Shown here in pieces: positions 1 through 8,800 of a DNA stretch of 64,000 bases. The translations under genes were made by a program, and so were the position numbers. Source of the stretch: Neobacillus niacini (GTDB lineage Bacteria > Bacillota > Bacilli > Bacillales > Cytobacillaceae); the NCBI RefSeq assembly GCF_023715785.1, contig NZ_JAMBOX010000005.1, forward strand, positions 62,001 to 126,000, read 5' to 3'. The notes beneath the pieces are model-generated. The model did not search any database, had not been told where the DNA came from, and saw only the letters and a program-made list of their open reading frames with translations. The stretch's first letter is position 1; each line of letters begins with the position of its first letter.

Positions 1-734
1 ATAGATGGGTAAATGGATAATGGCATTACCGCATAAACACTTTCGTCATGTTCTGATAGTCCTAACAAATGATTAATAGAACGATCAAGAAATTGGTAAC
101 ATACCCGGGAGGAAAAACCCATAACATCGGCCACTTCCAATGCTTGCCCAATGACTACACCGGCATCCAAGCCTTGAAGCCTGTAAGAAAAGTTATTATA
201 TTTGTAGAAATTTTTCCAAAAAACCGTAGAGACAAAGATCGTGCAGAAACAATCAGAGACGTCGCAATTTCCGAGACTTCGAGACAAGTAGGAATCGTAA
301 TTTCCTTCTCGCAGCAAGCTGAGGCGGTGATGGGCCACATCGTAATGGTAGATTCCAGTTGGTACGTCCTCCAGTTTTATATATACATATAATTCATTTG
401 GATACAATGCCCCTCCAGAGGGAACAAATCTTCGAAATAACTGGGCGTAGCTTACTGCCGTTTTTTCCTCCATGTCCATGATGAAAGGGGATTGTGCATA
501 TTGAGTTTGGCCATATACATACCATAAAAAATGACCAAGCTCCTCTAGTCTGGGGTCAGCCTGAGCTTCTCGCCTGCCGAGAGTCAATGGAACATCGCCG
601 GTCAGTGCAATCGCCGGTAAACCACGGTACAGTTTGTAGGGAAGCGGCGCATCCTCCCAATCCACTTCCCAATCTGGCGGACTAAGTTTTTCCGTGTCAA
701 AGTGAAGGTGGTGCAGAAATGTTTCCAGTTTCAA
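1..734 (-). CDS. SagB-type dehydrogenase of a thiazole/oxazole-modified bacteriocin cluster (partial, runs off left edge)
   Basis: An uninterrupted minus-strand frame of 244 codons leaves the left edge. Family knowledge: SagB proteins are FMN-dependent nitroreductase-fold enzymes that oxidise azolines to aromatic thiazoles/oxazoles in RiPP precursors. The sequence shows the hallmark FVPSGGALYPNELYVY at residues 103-118, and an N-terminal helical part with YGQTQYAQ. I chose a TTG start at 734 because an AGGAGGT site lies about 8 bases upstream and no ATG precedes the conserved region. It begins 22 bases after the YcaO gene ends, so it is the last visible gene of the same operon. C-terminal part and FMN contacts are outside the window. 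Family assignment is confident; the start is inferred. Confidence 0.88.
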   Translation of the reverse strand, partial: MKLETFLHHLHFDTEKLSPPDWEVDWEDAPLPYKLYRGLPAIALTGDVPLTLGRREAQADPRLEELGHFLWYVYGQTQYAQSPFIMDMEEKTAVSYAQLFRRFVPSGGALYPNELYVYIKLEDVPTGIYHYDVAHHRLSLLREGNYDSYLSRSLGNCDVSDCFCTIFVSTVFWKNFYKYNNFSYRLQGLDAGVVIGQALEVADVMGFSSRVCYQFLDRSINHLLGLSEHDESVYAVMPLSIYPS

Positions 735-756
735 AAATAAACCTCCTACTTTTCAT

Positions 757-2697
757 TTATGGGAACGGATGGGGATGTGGATTCAGCTGTTCATACGTTA
801 ACGGCTGTTTGGCAAATCCAAGCTTCACTGGTACTTGGAGGACCCTTTCCAGCCCTTTGACTCGGGTAAGATGATGTCCGAATGTCATCGGCAGCATCCC
901 AGGAATCAATACCTTTACACAATATAATCCGTTCCGCTTGGTTATTGGCGTCGTTTGATCCACGACAATGACCTCAAGGTCCAACTGGCGGAACCTCAGA
1001 AGAATTTCCTCAAGATCATCTTTCAAATCGGCATTTGCCGGAGGCTGTTTAAATTCCTCAGCAAACTTTCGCAATGGACGAGGATCATCCAATATAAAGT
1101 TCAGACGTTCCTCTGCTTCCCGCAAGCCATAGAGCAGTCCGTGGTCCTCCATATTACGGACCGCATAAGGGTTCGTTAGCATCTCTTCATATTTTTGCCG
1201 GTTTTCCTCCAGGATTTGGTCATGCCTAACCATCATTCCCGCCAGTTCGTATAGCGAGCTTTTTACAGCTCTAATAGGATCGGGACTAGCACCTCCCGCA
1301 CAAATAAGATTTACCCCCTCTAATCTTCGGTTTTTTGCCACTGCAAAAATGCTGGGTATCTCATGTTCCATCGTCGAATTGTACAAATAAACGTCATACC
1401 CAGACACCTCACGCAAGCGTTCGACCATCATATCTAGTTCTTTATCGTCAGCAGAACGAGGATCCAGGCGTGGAAGCGGCAGCCGGGCATACCAGGTTAA
1501 CAAGAAGGAATCCCGCTCGACGACCTCCATAATGCCATGAAAAATGGCTTCCTCCATGCTGCCTCCCAATGCACACCCGTTGGAGGTTTCATAGACAAAG
1601 CCCTCCCCATGGCCCAAACTGTAATAGGCAAGCAACTCCGGAACCAGGATCGGACGTTCTTGTAAAAACGAATAGCCCCACACCCAATTCATTGGGGTAT
1701 CAGGATGAAACGGTTTAAACGGAAAATGAGGCAATGCATAATGTTCTTGGTCATGTAAGCCTACCCTAGTGGGATTTAAGGCGATATGCTTTATATTTTT
1801 ATAACTCTCACGAATCTTCTTCTTTTTGCCTTGTGGCTCGATGCCGCAATGTCGCTCTAACCCCTCCAAAATGGCCGTTAGCTCACTCATCTCATAGGAA
1901 TTCGTACGCCCTGCTACTCCCTCATCAGCTCCAAACAACGGCATGTTAACCAAAACATCCGCAAATGGGAGTCTGAAATCCGCCATTTTTCCATTCATGA
2001 TACCCGTACGCTCATCGAGATAGTCCGAAGTTAGCACTGTTTTCAATTCTTCCATAGAACGACAGCGATATTCGGCACCAGTTAATTTAGGACTGGAGCC
2101 CAAGCTAATGTGTGCTGACTCTGGAGAATCTTCTGGTATTGGACTGCAAATTGGGCACAATGGATCAGGCAGGAAAAAGTGACTCGAGGTGGTTAACATT
2201 TTCAGATTGGTAATGAATATCCTTTCTTCCAAAAAGGAAGATTCCCCCTGAAGAACTTTCTGCACTTCGGTACTGATCAATACTGCCATTTGAGAGAGCC
2301 CCGTTCGGGAAGCCCATGCATCACGCATCACATTGGCTTCAGTCCCCATTTTCGTTTGAAGGTTCCACATTTCATGACGATCGAGCCCTGCAAACAAGCG
2401 TCGTTTATCAGCACAAGCAGAACATCCCGATGTGCCATGCCAAACAAATGGACCAATGATTCCCTCGCCAAATGAAACGAAACCTCGGAGCCAAGGAATA
2501 CCGGCATTCCTGAATCGCTCTTCCGCCTTATGATGTGTGGATGGATTCCAGGCATCGTCAAGAACAAGCGCTAATCTTGTATCTTTTGGTATTTCGTCCA
2601 GCATGCTTTGGCGTCTTACTAGATAGCTGGTAGACAATTGTTCGCAGACATAATCCGCTAATAAACCGTTTCCGTCAATCAGAATACATGCAGTCAT
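757..2697 (-). CDS. YcaO-type azoline-forming cyclodehydratase (TOMM cyclodehydratase D)
   Basis: 646 residues. YcaO enzymes use ATP to activate peptide amides so Cys/Ser/Thr side chains cyclise to thiazolines/oxazolines. The YcaO signature is plain at residues 372-396 (SNGCALGG, then EEAIFHG, then EVVERD), which carries the Mg-ATP binding acids. The chain ends in PHPHPFP, the proline-rich tail typical of azoline-forming YcaO proteins. The N-terminal 190 residues hold two Cys pairs (CSAC near 93, CPIC near 182), as in the zinc site of the E1-like partner domain that is often fused here. Its ATG overlaps the TGA of the upstream ThiF-like gene by 4 bases, so the two are translationally coupled. 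Expected partner: the 652-residue protein that delivers the precursor leader. Confidence 0.93.
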   Translation of the reverse strand: MTACILIDGNGLLADYVCEQLSTSYLVRRQSMLDEIPKDTRLALVLDDAWNPSTHHKAEERFRNAGIPWLRGFVSFGEGIIGPFVWHGTSGCSACADKRRLFAGLDRHEMWNLQTKMGTEANVMRDAWASRTGLSQMAVLISTEVQKVLQGESSFLEERIFITNLKMLTTSSHFFLPDPLCPICSPIPEDSPESAHISLGSSPKLTGAEYRCRSMEELKTVLTSDYLDERTGIMNGKMADFRLPFADVLVNMPLFGADEGVAGRTNSYEMSELTAILEGLERHCGIEPQGKKKKIRESYKNIKHIALNPTRVGLHDQEHYALPHFPFKPFHPDTPMNWVWGYSFLQERPILVPELLAYYSLGHGEGFVYETSNGCALGGSMEEAIFHGIMEVVERDSFLLTWYARLPLPRLDPRSADDKELDMMVERLREVSGYDVYLYNSTMEHEIPSIFAVAKNRRLEGVNLICAGGASPDPIRAVKSSLYELAGMMVRHDQILEENRQKYEEMLTNPYAVRNMEDHGLLYGLREAEERLNFILDDPRPLRKFAEEFKQPPANADLKDDLEEILLRFRQLDLEVIVVDQTTPITKRNGLYCVKVLIPGMLPMTFGHHLTRVKGLERVLQVPVKLGFAKQPLTYEQLNPHPHPFP

Positions 2698-4652
2698 TGA
2701 GGGGCCCCCTCTCGAATCTGCACACCATATACCCCTGCCAGCCCTTGTTTTAAAAACGGCTCAATCGACAGATCATAGACGAATAATTGTTTGTTGTTTT
2801 TTTTCAAAACCTGAATGGAAGATTGTAATAGTTCCAAATGTGACATTTCCTCACAAGAAGGGATTTCGAGTTTAGATTCGATTTTTTCCAGATAAAGTAT
2901 AGGCTGAGTCTCTTGCCTCTTTACGGAATGGATCTTGTTTTGGGCATCCAAAATGGCTTGCTCCAAAGCATTTCGCAATGCCAATGTGGTATTTAGACCT
3001 GCGCCTGTGTACCAGCGGCCAGTTGACCTTACCCATACCACAGGGAAGCCTAACACATCCTCTTTTAGTCCAATGGCTGGTGAACCGTTCAAGGTAGTCA
3101 GGGCATTTAAATAAAAGCGGCAGCTTTTGTCCTCTATTGCTCCCATCGGCAAACGAAAAACAGCTTGATCGCCCTTTCTATGTTTTAATTCTTCATTAAG
3201 GTAGTCTTGCATCCCCCGACAAACAGCCTCTGCGACTGATTCCCCTGAACCGATGCCAAGAAATCCCTCTGGCAAGTTCCCACCTACCCGATCGATCAGA
3301 TGTTTGAAGCCATATTCACGTGAATCTATCATTCTAGAAACATACATTTCAATACCCTTCAGGCCGGCATTTCTTCTTGCTTCTTCATGTGTCATGCCCG
3401 AACAGACAACTTCCGGCAACAGTTCCGCCGGTCCCGCTGAGACTGGGTCAACAACCTGAACAAAACACTGGGAAAGAGGAAGCTGTGGCAAATTTCGTTC
3501 CTCCCAGTTATGGAAAATACCAATTTCTTTTGAAGTTATCGAACCGAAATATTCCATAAGCAAACCCTCTTGTTCATCCCTGTCCGGTTCCTGTTGGAGT
3601 CTTGGTTCGAGATCTTCTATCAATTCAGGCTTAACACTTTTCAATGTAACAGATGGATGTGGAATAAATGAAAGCCAATCTCCTTCCATCGTATCAAGAT
3701 CAAGCAGGTATATTTGATTACTTTGATCGGAACCTGCGATTCCTGTGGCCTTCTTGAACAATTCGAATACAGAAATATTTGCCAAAAGCGCTCCCGAAGC
3801 GGAAGAGAAGACCTGAGGTTTCTTATCGGCTTTCAGTAAAGATTGATGGATTCTGCGCCATGCTGACTCAAAGCACCCCTCTGATTCCGGATGAGTTAAC
3901 GGACCGGACAACCCAACTTGATCTAAAAGGATGGCCGGGAGAAATGCCTTTTTTTCTTCTTTACAAACTTGGTTAATATTCCTTAATTCATTTACATTAC
4001 CATCCTGAGAAACATACAGGATCCAATCATAATCCTGAACAACTTCTTTCCAAAAATTTCTCCCCGCCCCTTTATGATAGGGTACCTCCACCATTTCCAC
4101 ATCTGGGTCTATTTTCCTCGCATTTTGCACCAGCTCACCTAGCCGTAGTCTATTGGTTGGTATCGTATCTGGGATCATGACATTTATTCTGGGCAGTCCG
4201 GATTCGATTAAAGCAGCAACCAGTGATACCATGAAGGGGCCAGAGCCAACCGTCAGAACATTTGTATGACGGTATTCTTGAAATCGATATGCAGCTGATT
4301 CTACAAAATTCTCGATGAATTCTATTTGTGAAGCATATTTTTCAAGAACCTGAGGCTGCAACTGATGGGGAATATCTTTACTGACATCTCGAACAAACCC
4401 ATTTTTGAATAACGTTTCGCCGATTTCGTATACCCTGTCTCGGTAGGGTGGCGTTAGCCCATGAGTCAAAGCGCCCAAGGTTTGTTTCCCATTGAACATC
4501 GGCACCAATTTTTCAATCCACTGATAGATGGTTTTCCCTTCCATTCGGAATGAACTCGTGTTATTTCTAAAATAGACACCACCCTTTGGGTCCGGGATAA
4601 AAAAGGTATCCCTTTTGACCTTTAGACACGAGGACGAGTTAAGCTCTGCCAT
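2694..4652 (-). CDS. RRE/ThiF-like bacteriocin maturation protein (TOMM cyclodehydratase C partner)
   Basis: 652 residues, matching the family annotated as putative thiazole-containing bacteriocin maturation protein. Residues about 16-90 read as a winged-helix RiPP recognition element (PDPKGGVYFRNN, then FRMEGKTIYQW, ending KNGFV), which would bind the precursor leader. A Rossmann-like glycine segment follows (VLTVGSGPF at 132-140), the E1/ThiF-related fold. The C-terminal half is less recognisable. It lies between the precursors and the YcaO gene and overlaps the latter by 4 bases. RRE binding and hand-over to YcaO are inferred from the family; no catalytic residue is claimed here. Confidence 0.88.
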   Translation of the reverse strand: MAELNSSSCLKVKRDTFFIPDPKGGVYFRNNTSSFRMEGKTIYQWIEKLVPMFNGKQTLGALTHGLTPPYRDRVYEIGETLFKNGFVRDVSKDIPHQLQPQVLEKYASQIEFIENFVESAAYRFQEYRHTNVLTVGSGPFMVSLVAALIESGLPRINVMIPDTIPTNRLRLGELVQNARKIDPDVEMVEVPYHKGAGRNFWKEVVQDYDWILYVSQDGNVNELRNINQVCKEEKKAFLPAILLDQVGLSGPLTHPESEGCFESAWRRIHQSLLKADKKPQVFSSASGALLANISVFELFKKATGIAGSDQSNQIYLLDLDTMEGDWLSFIPHPSVTLKSVKPELIEDLEPRLQQEPDRDEQEGLLMEYFGSITSKEIGIFHNWEERNLPQLPLSQCFVQVVDPVSAGPAELLPEVVCSGMTHEEARRNAGLKGIEMYVSRMIDSREYGFKHLIDRVGGNLPEGFLGIGSGESVAEAVCRGMQDYLNEELKHRKGDQAVFRLPMGAIEDKSCRFYLNALTTLNGSPAIGLKEDVLGFPVVWVRSTGRWYTGAGLNTTLALRNALEQAILDAQNKIHSVKRQETQPILYLEKIESKLEIPSCEEMSHLELLQSSIQVLKKNNKQLFVYDLSIEPFLKQGLAGVYGVQIREGAPQ

Positions 4653-4742
4653 TTTAGCCCTCCTTATTCTTATTAATAACTACTTGTGCACTATCAGTTT
4701 ATGTAGGATTTTTTGTCCAATATGATTAACATGGTAAAGAAG

Positions 4743-4773
4743 TGCCCCTGAGGCACATGTCCAAGCAGGGGCA
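4743..4773 (-). terminator. Stem-loop between precursor and maturation genes (attenuator-like)
   Basis: Perfect 8-bp stem TGCCCCTG/CAGGGGCA with a 15-base loop. On the minus strand it is followed only by a weak T run (CTTCTTT). It sits after the bacteriocin precursor and before the biosynthetic genes, where partial termination would keep precursor mRNA in excess over enzyme mRNA. Role inferred from position. Confidence 0.6.
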
Positions 4774-4817
4774 TTTTGATTCAAGTATTTTTCGGTAATG
4801 ACCAAAAGCCATACCAA

Positions 4818-5123
4818 TTAGATAAAACCAAAACCGATGCCAACACAGCTAAAACCATAGCCACCGTAACCATAACCGCCGCAACCAAAGCCGCCACAAC
4901 CAAAGCCGCCACAACCAAAACCGCCACAACCAAAACCGCAACGACCGAAGCCACCGCAACGACCGAAGCCACCGCAACGACCGAAGCCACCGCAACGACC
5001 GAAGCCGCCACAGCGCATACCAAACATGCGCGGGTCTTGGTTCTGTATATCCATTGATACTAACTGACCCGTTTGATATGGGTCAAAAGCCAACCCTTGA
5101 AGCTCATATTGAAAATTCTGCAT
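4818..5123 (-). CDS. Heterocycloanthracin/sonorensin-family bacteriocin precursor, copy 1
   Basis: 101 residues. A leader of about 36 residues (starts MQNFQYELQGLAFDPYQTG) resembles the known heterocycloanthracin leader. The core has ten Cys: hexapeptide repeats CGGFGR at 38, 44, 50 and 56, then pentapeptide repeats CGGFG at 66, 71 and 76, then CGGYG. The tail is FSCVGIGFGFI. The Cys residues are the expected thiazole sites. RBS GGGGAGG lies 5 bases before the ATG. The neighbouring ThiF-like, YcaO and SagB genes supply the expected modification enzymes. No Ser/Thr is available in the repeats, so the predicted product would be almost purely thiazole. No peptidase or transporter gene is visible in the window. 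Confidence 0.9.
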   Translation of the reverse strand: MQNFQYELQGLAFDPYQTGQLVSMDIQNQDPRMFGMRCGGFGRCGGFGRCGGFGRCGGFGRCGFGCGGFGCGGFGCGGFGCGGYGYGGYGFSCVGIGFGFI

Positions 5124-5231
5124 TTCTTCCTCCCCTTTGTATTTATTCGGAATTTATCCTGAGTTGAGAGTTGAAAAATATTTATTAGATTCGTGTAATT
5201 AAACATTAGAAATGATGAAAAGCCAAACCAA

Positions 5232-5492
5232 TTAAATAAAACCAAAACCGATGCCAAAGCAGCTAAAGCCAAAGCCAAAGCAACCGAAACAGCCGCCGCA
5301 GCCAAAGCACCCACCGCAGCCGAAACAGCCGCCACAACGAAAGCCAAAGCAGCCACCGCAACGAAAACCAAAGCCACCGCATCGGAAGCCAAACAAGCGC
5401 GAATCCTGGTTTTGAATGTCCATTGAAACTAACGGACCAGCTCGATAAGGATCGATCGCCAACCCTTGAAGTTCATGTTGAAAACTCTGCAT
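5232..5492 (-). CDS. Heterocycloanthracin/sonorensin-family bacteriocin precursor, copy 2
   Basis: 86 residues. The first 36 residues match copy 1 at 27 positions, and the tail FSCFGIGFGFI differs from copy 1 by one residue. The core differs: eleven Cys in a CGGCFG pattern (positions 38, 45, 48, 53, 56, 59, 62, 65, 68, 71, 78) instead of single Cys spaced by GGFGR. RBS and upstream bases are nearly the same as copy 1. It is probably modified by the same enzymes through the shared leader, giving a second product. It is the first gene of the cluster on this strand. Confidence 0.88.
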   Translation of the reverse strand: MQSFQHELQGLAIDPYRAGPLVSMDIQNQDSRLFGFRCGGFGFRCGGCFGFRCGGCFGCGGCFGCGGCFGCFGFGFSCFGIGFGFI

Positions 5493-5862
5493 TTCTTCCT
5501 CCCCTTTGTATTTATTCTAAATTAATCCATAGTAGAGAGTTGAATAGTAAATTATCAGATTGGTGTAAAACAACATTAGATTTACTGTGTACTCTCATCA
5601 ACAAATTATGATTTCCTATAGGTCACTGTTACTAAATCAATAGCCTATTTTAAGTTGAGGGTGTAAATGGGTAGTGTGCGGATAATGTGAAAAGATAATC
5701 AAATCTGGCTAGAGAAGCAGATAGACAACAAGTAGCTGAAATAGCCGAAGAATGAGTTGACTTCTGGGCGGATTGAACAATTTTCCGAACACAATAAAAA
5801 CCTGGCAACGTTCTGCCAGGTTTTTATTGTCTGTATTAGTTTTATGATAAGTCTACTCAAGC
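5493..5862. other. Intergenic region between bacteriocin and Wadjet operons
   Basis: 370 bases. The part near 5493-5600 is the presumed promoter region of the precursor genes. Around 5690-5755 short plus-strand frames (for example one reading NLAREADRQQVAEIAEE before a TGA) look coding-like but are interrupted and were not recognised. The end carries the terminator at 5791-5830. Confidence 0.5.
5791..5830. terminator. Bidirectional intrinsic terminator after the Wadjet operon
   Basis: A perfect 17-bp stem (ACAATAAAAACCTGGCA and its complement) with a 6-base loop. The A and T runs within the stem make it work on either strand. It lies 33 bases after the stop codon of jetC. Confidence 0.85.
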
Positions 5863-8800
5863 TCACTGGTAAATTCGATAGGCTGGAACGATGGTGTCCG
5901 AAACAATTTCTTTTCCTTTTTCGCGAATGAAGTCCAATTTATAATAGGCCTCAAATCGTTGGCTGATTTCCGTTTTCACCAATTCGGGCGGAGTAACGAC
6001 AATGAATTGGAACTTCAGTTTTTCGGCAACTGAAAAGATCGGGTCGAGGACATGTGCTGACGCCGCTTGTCCGAACGGATTATCACAGACTAAAGGGACC
6101 CAGCTTTGGTCTGATTCGTTTTTAACAGACAATAACATCATCATCATAACCATTCGGGCAGACAGCTTTTGTCCCCCACTGCCATCTGATTTCGTCCTTG
6201 AACCTTGATTAATGGTCTGCCAGGTTGAGTAATGCTCTCTTTGCGGTTTTCCGTACATAAAAGCATTATCCGTTCGCATATTATAAACGAGTAGCTCCGG
6301 ATAGCGATTTCGGAGTGATACGAATAAAATTTGCTCATCACTTATCAGTTGTTTAATTTCTTGATCTACGGCTTGGTTATTATGATCAATCGTATCAAAT
6401 TGTTTGGTAATCTTGTTTATCGCAGCTACGAAATGCTGCTTCAGCAGCGGCTCAATATCTTCAGGCTTTTTAGGTAAGATATCTTCTTTTAACTGGACGA
6501 GCGGGAAGGATCCTCGTTCATTTTTCAGCTTCATTTTTGCAATCATCGAACGAATTGCCTCTGAAATGCTCATGACCTTCATGCTGGCACGGCTGGCCCA
6601 GAAGTTTTGCGCCTTCTCTGCCCTTTCTTTGTCACGCTCTAATTGTTCCAATCCACTTTGTGAGAAGCGCTTCATATTTTTAACGACACTTTGAATATGC
6701 GAATAATGCCTCGTATCCATATGGTCTAATGTGGTTAATACTTCATTTTTAAAGCGAATCTCCCAATCTTTCCCTTCAATGATCAGCTTTAAATTTCGCA
6801 ACGATTGTTCGATTTTCGCATGCTTCTCCTTACCTTTTTCCTGAATAGCTTGATGTTCTTCACACCAGGATAGAATACATGCTTTACCTTGATTCTTCAC
6901 TTTTTCTAAATCCGTATCAGTAAATGCTGCCGGGTCCTCCTTGAGGATCACGGATAAGGTTAACAAATCCCCTTCATACCCAGCAATGTTCGATTCTGTT
7001 TCTTTTTGAAGCTTTTCAGCCTGTTTTATTTCCTCTAGCGTTTGTTTTGTTTGGTCTTTTATTTCAATCGCCTTTACATCTAAGTCAAGGTTTTCCCATT
7101 CTTCAGGCTGTTGTTCATGCTTTGATATTTTCTTTGCGGCTTTGTCACGCTGTTGAGAAGCATGTTTTAAGGACGTTTCCGCGACGGTTAAAGCTGTTCC
7201 TTGTTCCCGTTCTTCTTTTTCTGCCGTTTTTGCTTCCTTCTGTGCCGTCTGCAGCAGATTTTCTAATATACTGATCGGTTCATGGGGTTCCGGAGCTTCC
7301 TTCCACTCCTTATTTTGGGTATCGAGTTTTTTCTCTAATTTCTTTTGCTGCTTTTGTTCCGTTTCTTTTTTCGCTTGAATAACCAGTAATTCTCTAGCCT
7401 GTTCTTCCTTTGATTTTTGAAGCTGCTTTAGCTCTTCAATGCTGCCATTGATCTCCTCTAATAAATGTGGTGATAAACGTGGAACTTCTTCACAAGCTTC
7501 TGTTTTTTCATCAGCAGGAAAAACGGCTGTTTCAATAAAGAGGGCAATCTCTTTTATATTTTGTTCGGTTGTAACCTTCCATTCTAAATAGGTTTGATGC
7601 CACTTTTTTTGCAGTTCAACAATATTTTGATGCTCTTTTACAATTTCCTTTTGCCCTAAAATTAACGTTTCCTTTCGTTTTTCTTTCTCTATTTTCACAC
7701 GGTTATTTTCTTGCTGAACTAGCTTATCACGTTCATACTCTTCTATTTTCCCTACATCTCTGGTCAGCTTTTCAATTTTTATCTTTGTAGTCTCCAACTC
7801 TTCTTTTAGCTGGCGCTGTAATTCTTTTTGTTTTTGCTGTTGAGTTGTGTTTTCTTGTAATTGAACCTTCTTGGAAAGAAGGGCGTTCTGTTCCTGATTG
7901 AAAGCTCTCTCCATATCAACAGCAAGCTCGCGTGACAGGAATCGATCGATTTCTTTTAAAATACCACGTAAGGAGGTTTCTGTTTTTTCAATTTCAATAA
8001 GGGTTTCTTTCTTTTCTTCTATTTGTTTAGCAATATTAATTTTCCAGTTGGTAAATTGATTTTTATCCGTTAATAGCTCCTTCTCTGTTCCGTTAATCAT
8101 GACAAAGGATGGCTGGTGATGTTCGCTGTTCATTTCCTCACGCAGGAATATCGGAACCGGGCTTTTAAACATTCTTCCTGAAAGAACCTGCTGATTAATT
8201 TTTTGCCATTGCTGCCCGCTTACGATTAATCCATATGGAAGGAGAGGATAGGTTAATAGATAGTTGACGAGTTCCTCTTTACTTAAAGATTGAAGAAACT
8301 GGGTTCCATAAAACACATCAATACCAGTCTTTTCATCAATCCATTCCTTTAATTCTTTCACATCTTTATTGGGAATCCAGAAGTGCTCATCATTTAAGGA
8401 ATGATCCAATTGTATTTCCCATAAATCTTTTTTAATTTGTTCACCTTGTTCTCGATTATTGCCTAGTATCTCTTCAATCTGCAGGGCATATTTCGAAAGA
8501 AGCGCGTGAGTTAAAGGTACAGTGACATCATCTATTAACCCATGAAGTCTATCTATTAGTTTTGCTTCTTTTTGCTTTTTTTCTTCAATTTCAGCTTTTA
8601 ACTCTTCACATTTTTCTTCTGAAAACTGAATGGATTGAACGAGTGTCCCATGGGAGGTGGCAAATGTGTTTAGCAATTCTCTAGATTCTTTTTCTTTTGC
8701 CTGCAGCTCTTCTACCCTGGCTTTTTTATCTTCAATTTGCTTAAATAGAAACTCGATAAAGCCTCTTACATCATAGGATAAGCGGTCGCCAAATTCCTTG

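Larger units (their letters stand above)
4800..5560 (-). repeat. Tandem duplication (369-bp step) containing both bacteriocin precursor genes
   Basis: The two precursor starts are 369 bases apart. Similarity is not limited to coding DNA: the RBS region (TTCTTCCTCCCCTTTGTATT on the plus strand) recurs exactly, the further upstream bases around GAGAGTTGA are shared, and the bases after each stop (TAATTGGT, then TGGCTTTT) match too. This marks a duplicated unit including its upstream region. Only the core repeats have diverged strongly. Confidence 0.75.

Noticed and set aside
4776..5057. Thr/Ala-repeat ORF on the plus strand and Val/Ala ORFs antisense to the precursors
   Set aside because: They are frame shadows of the Cys/Gly/Phe repeats; no RBS, and the minus-strand precursor frame has leader, RBS and matching enzymes.
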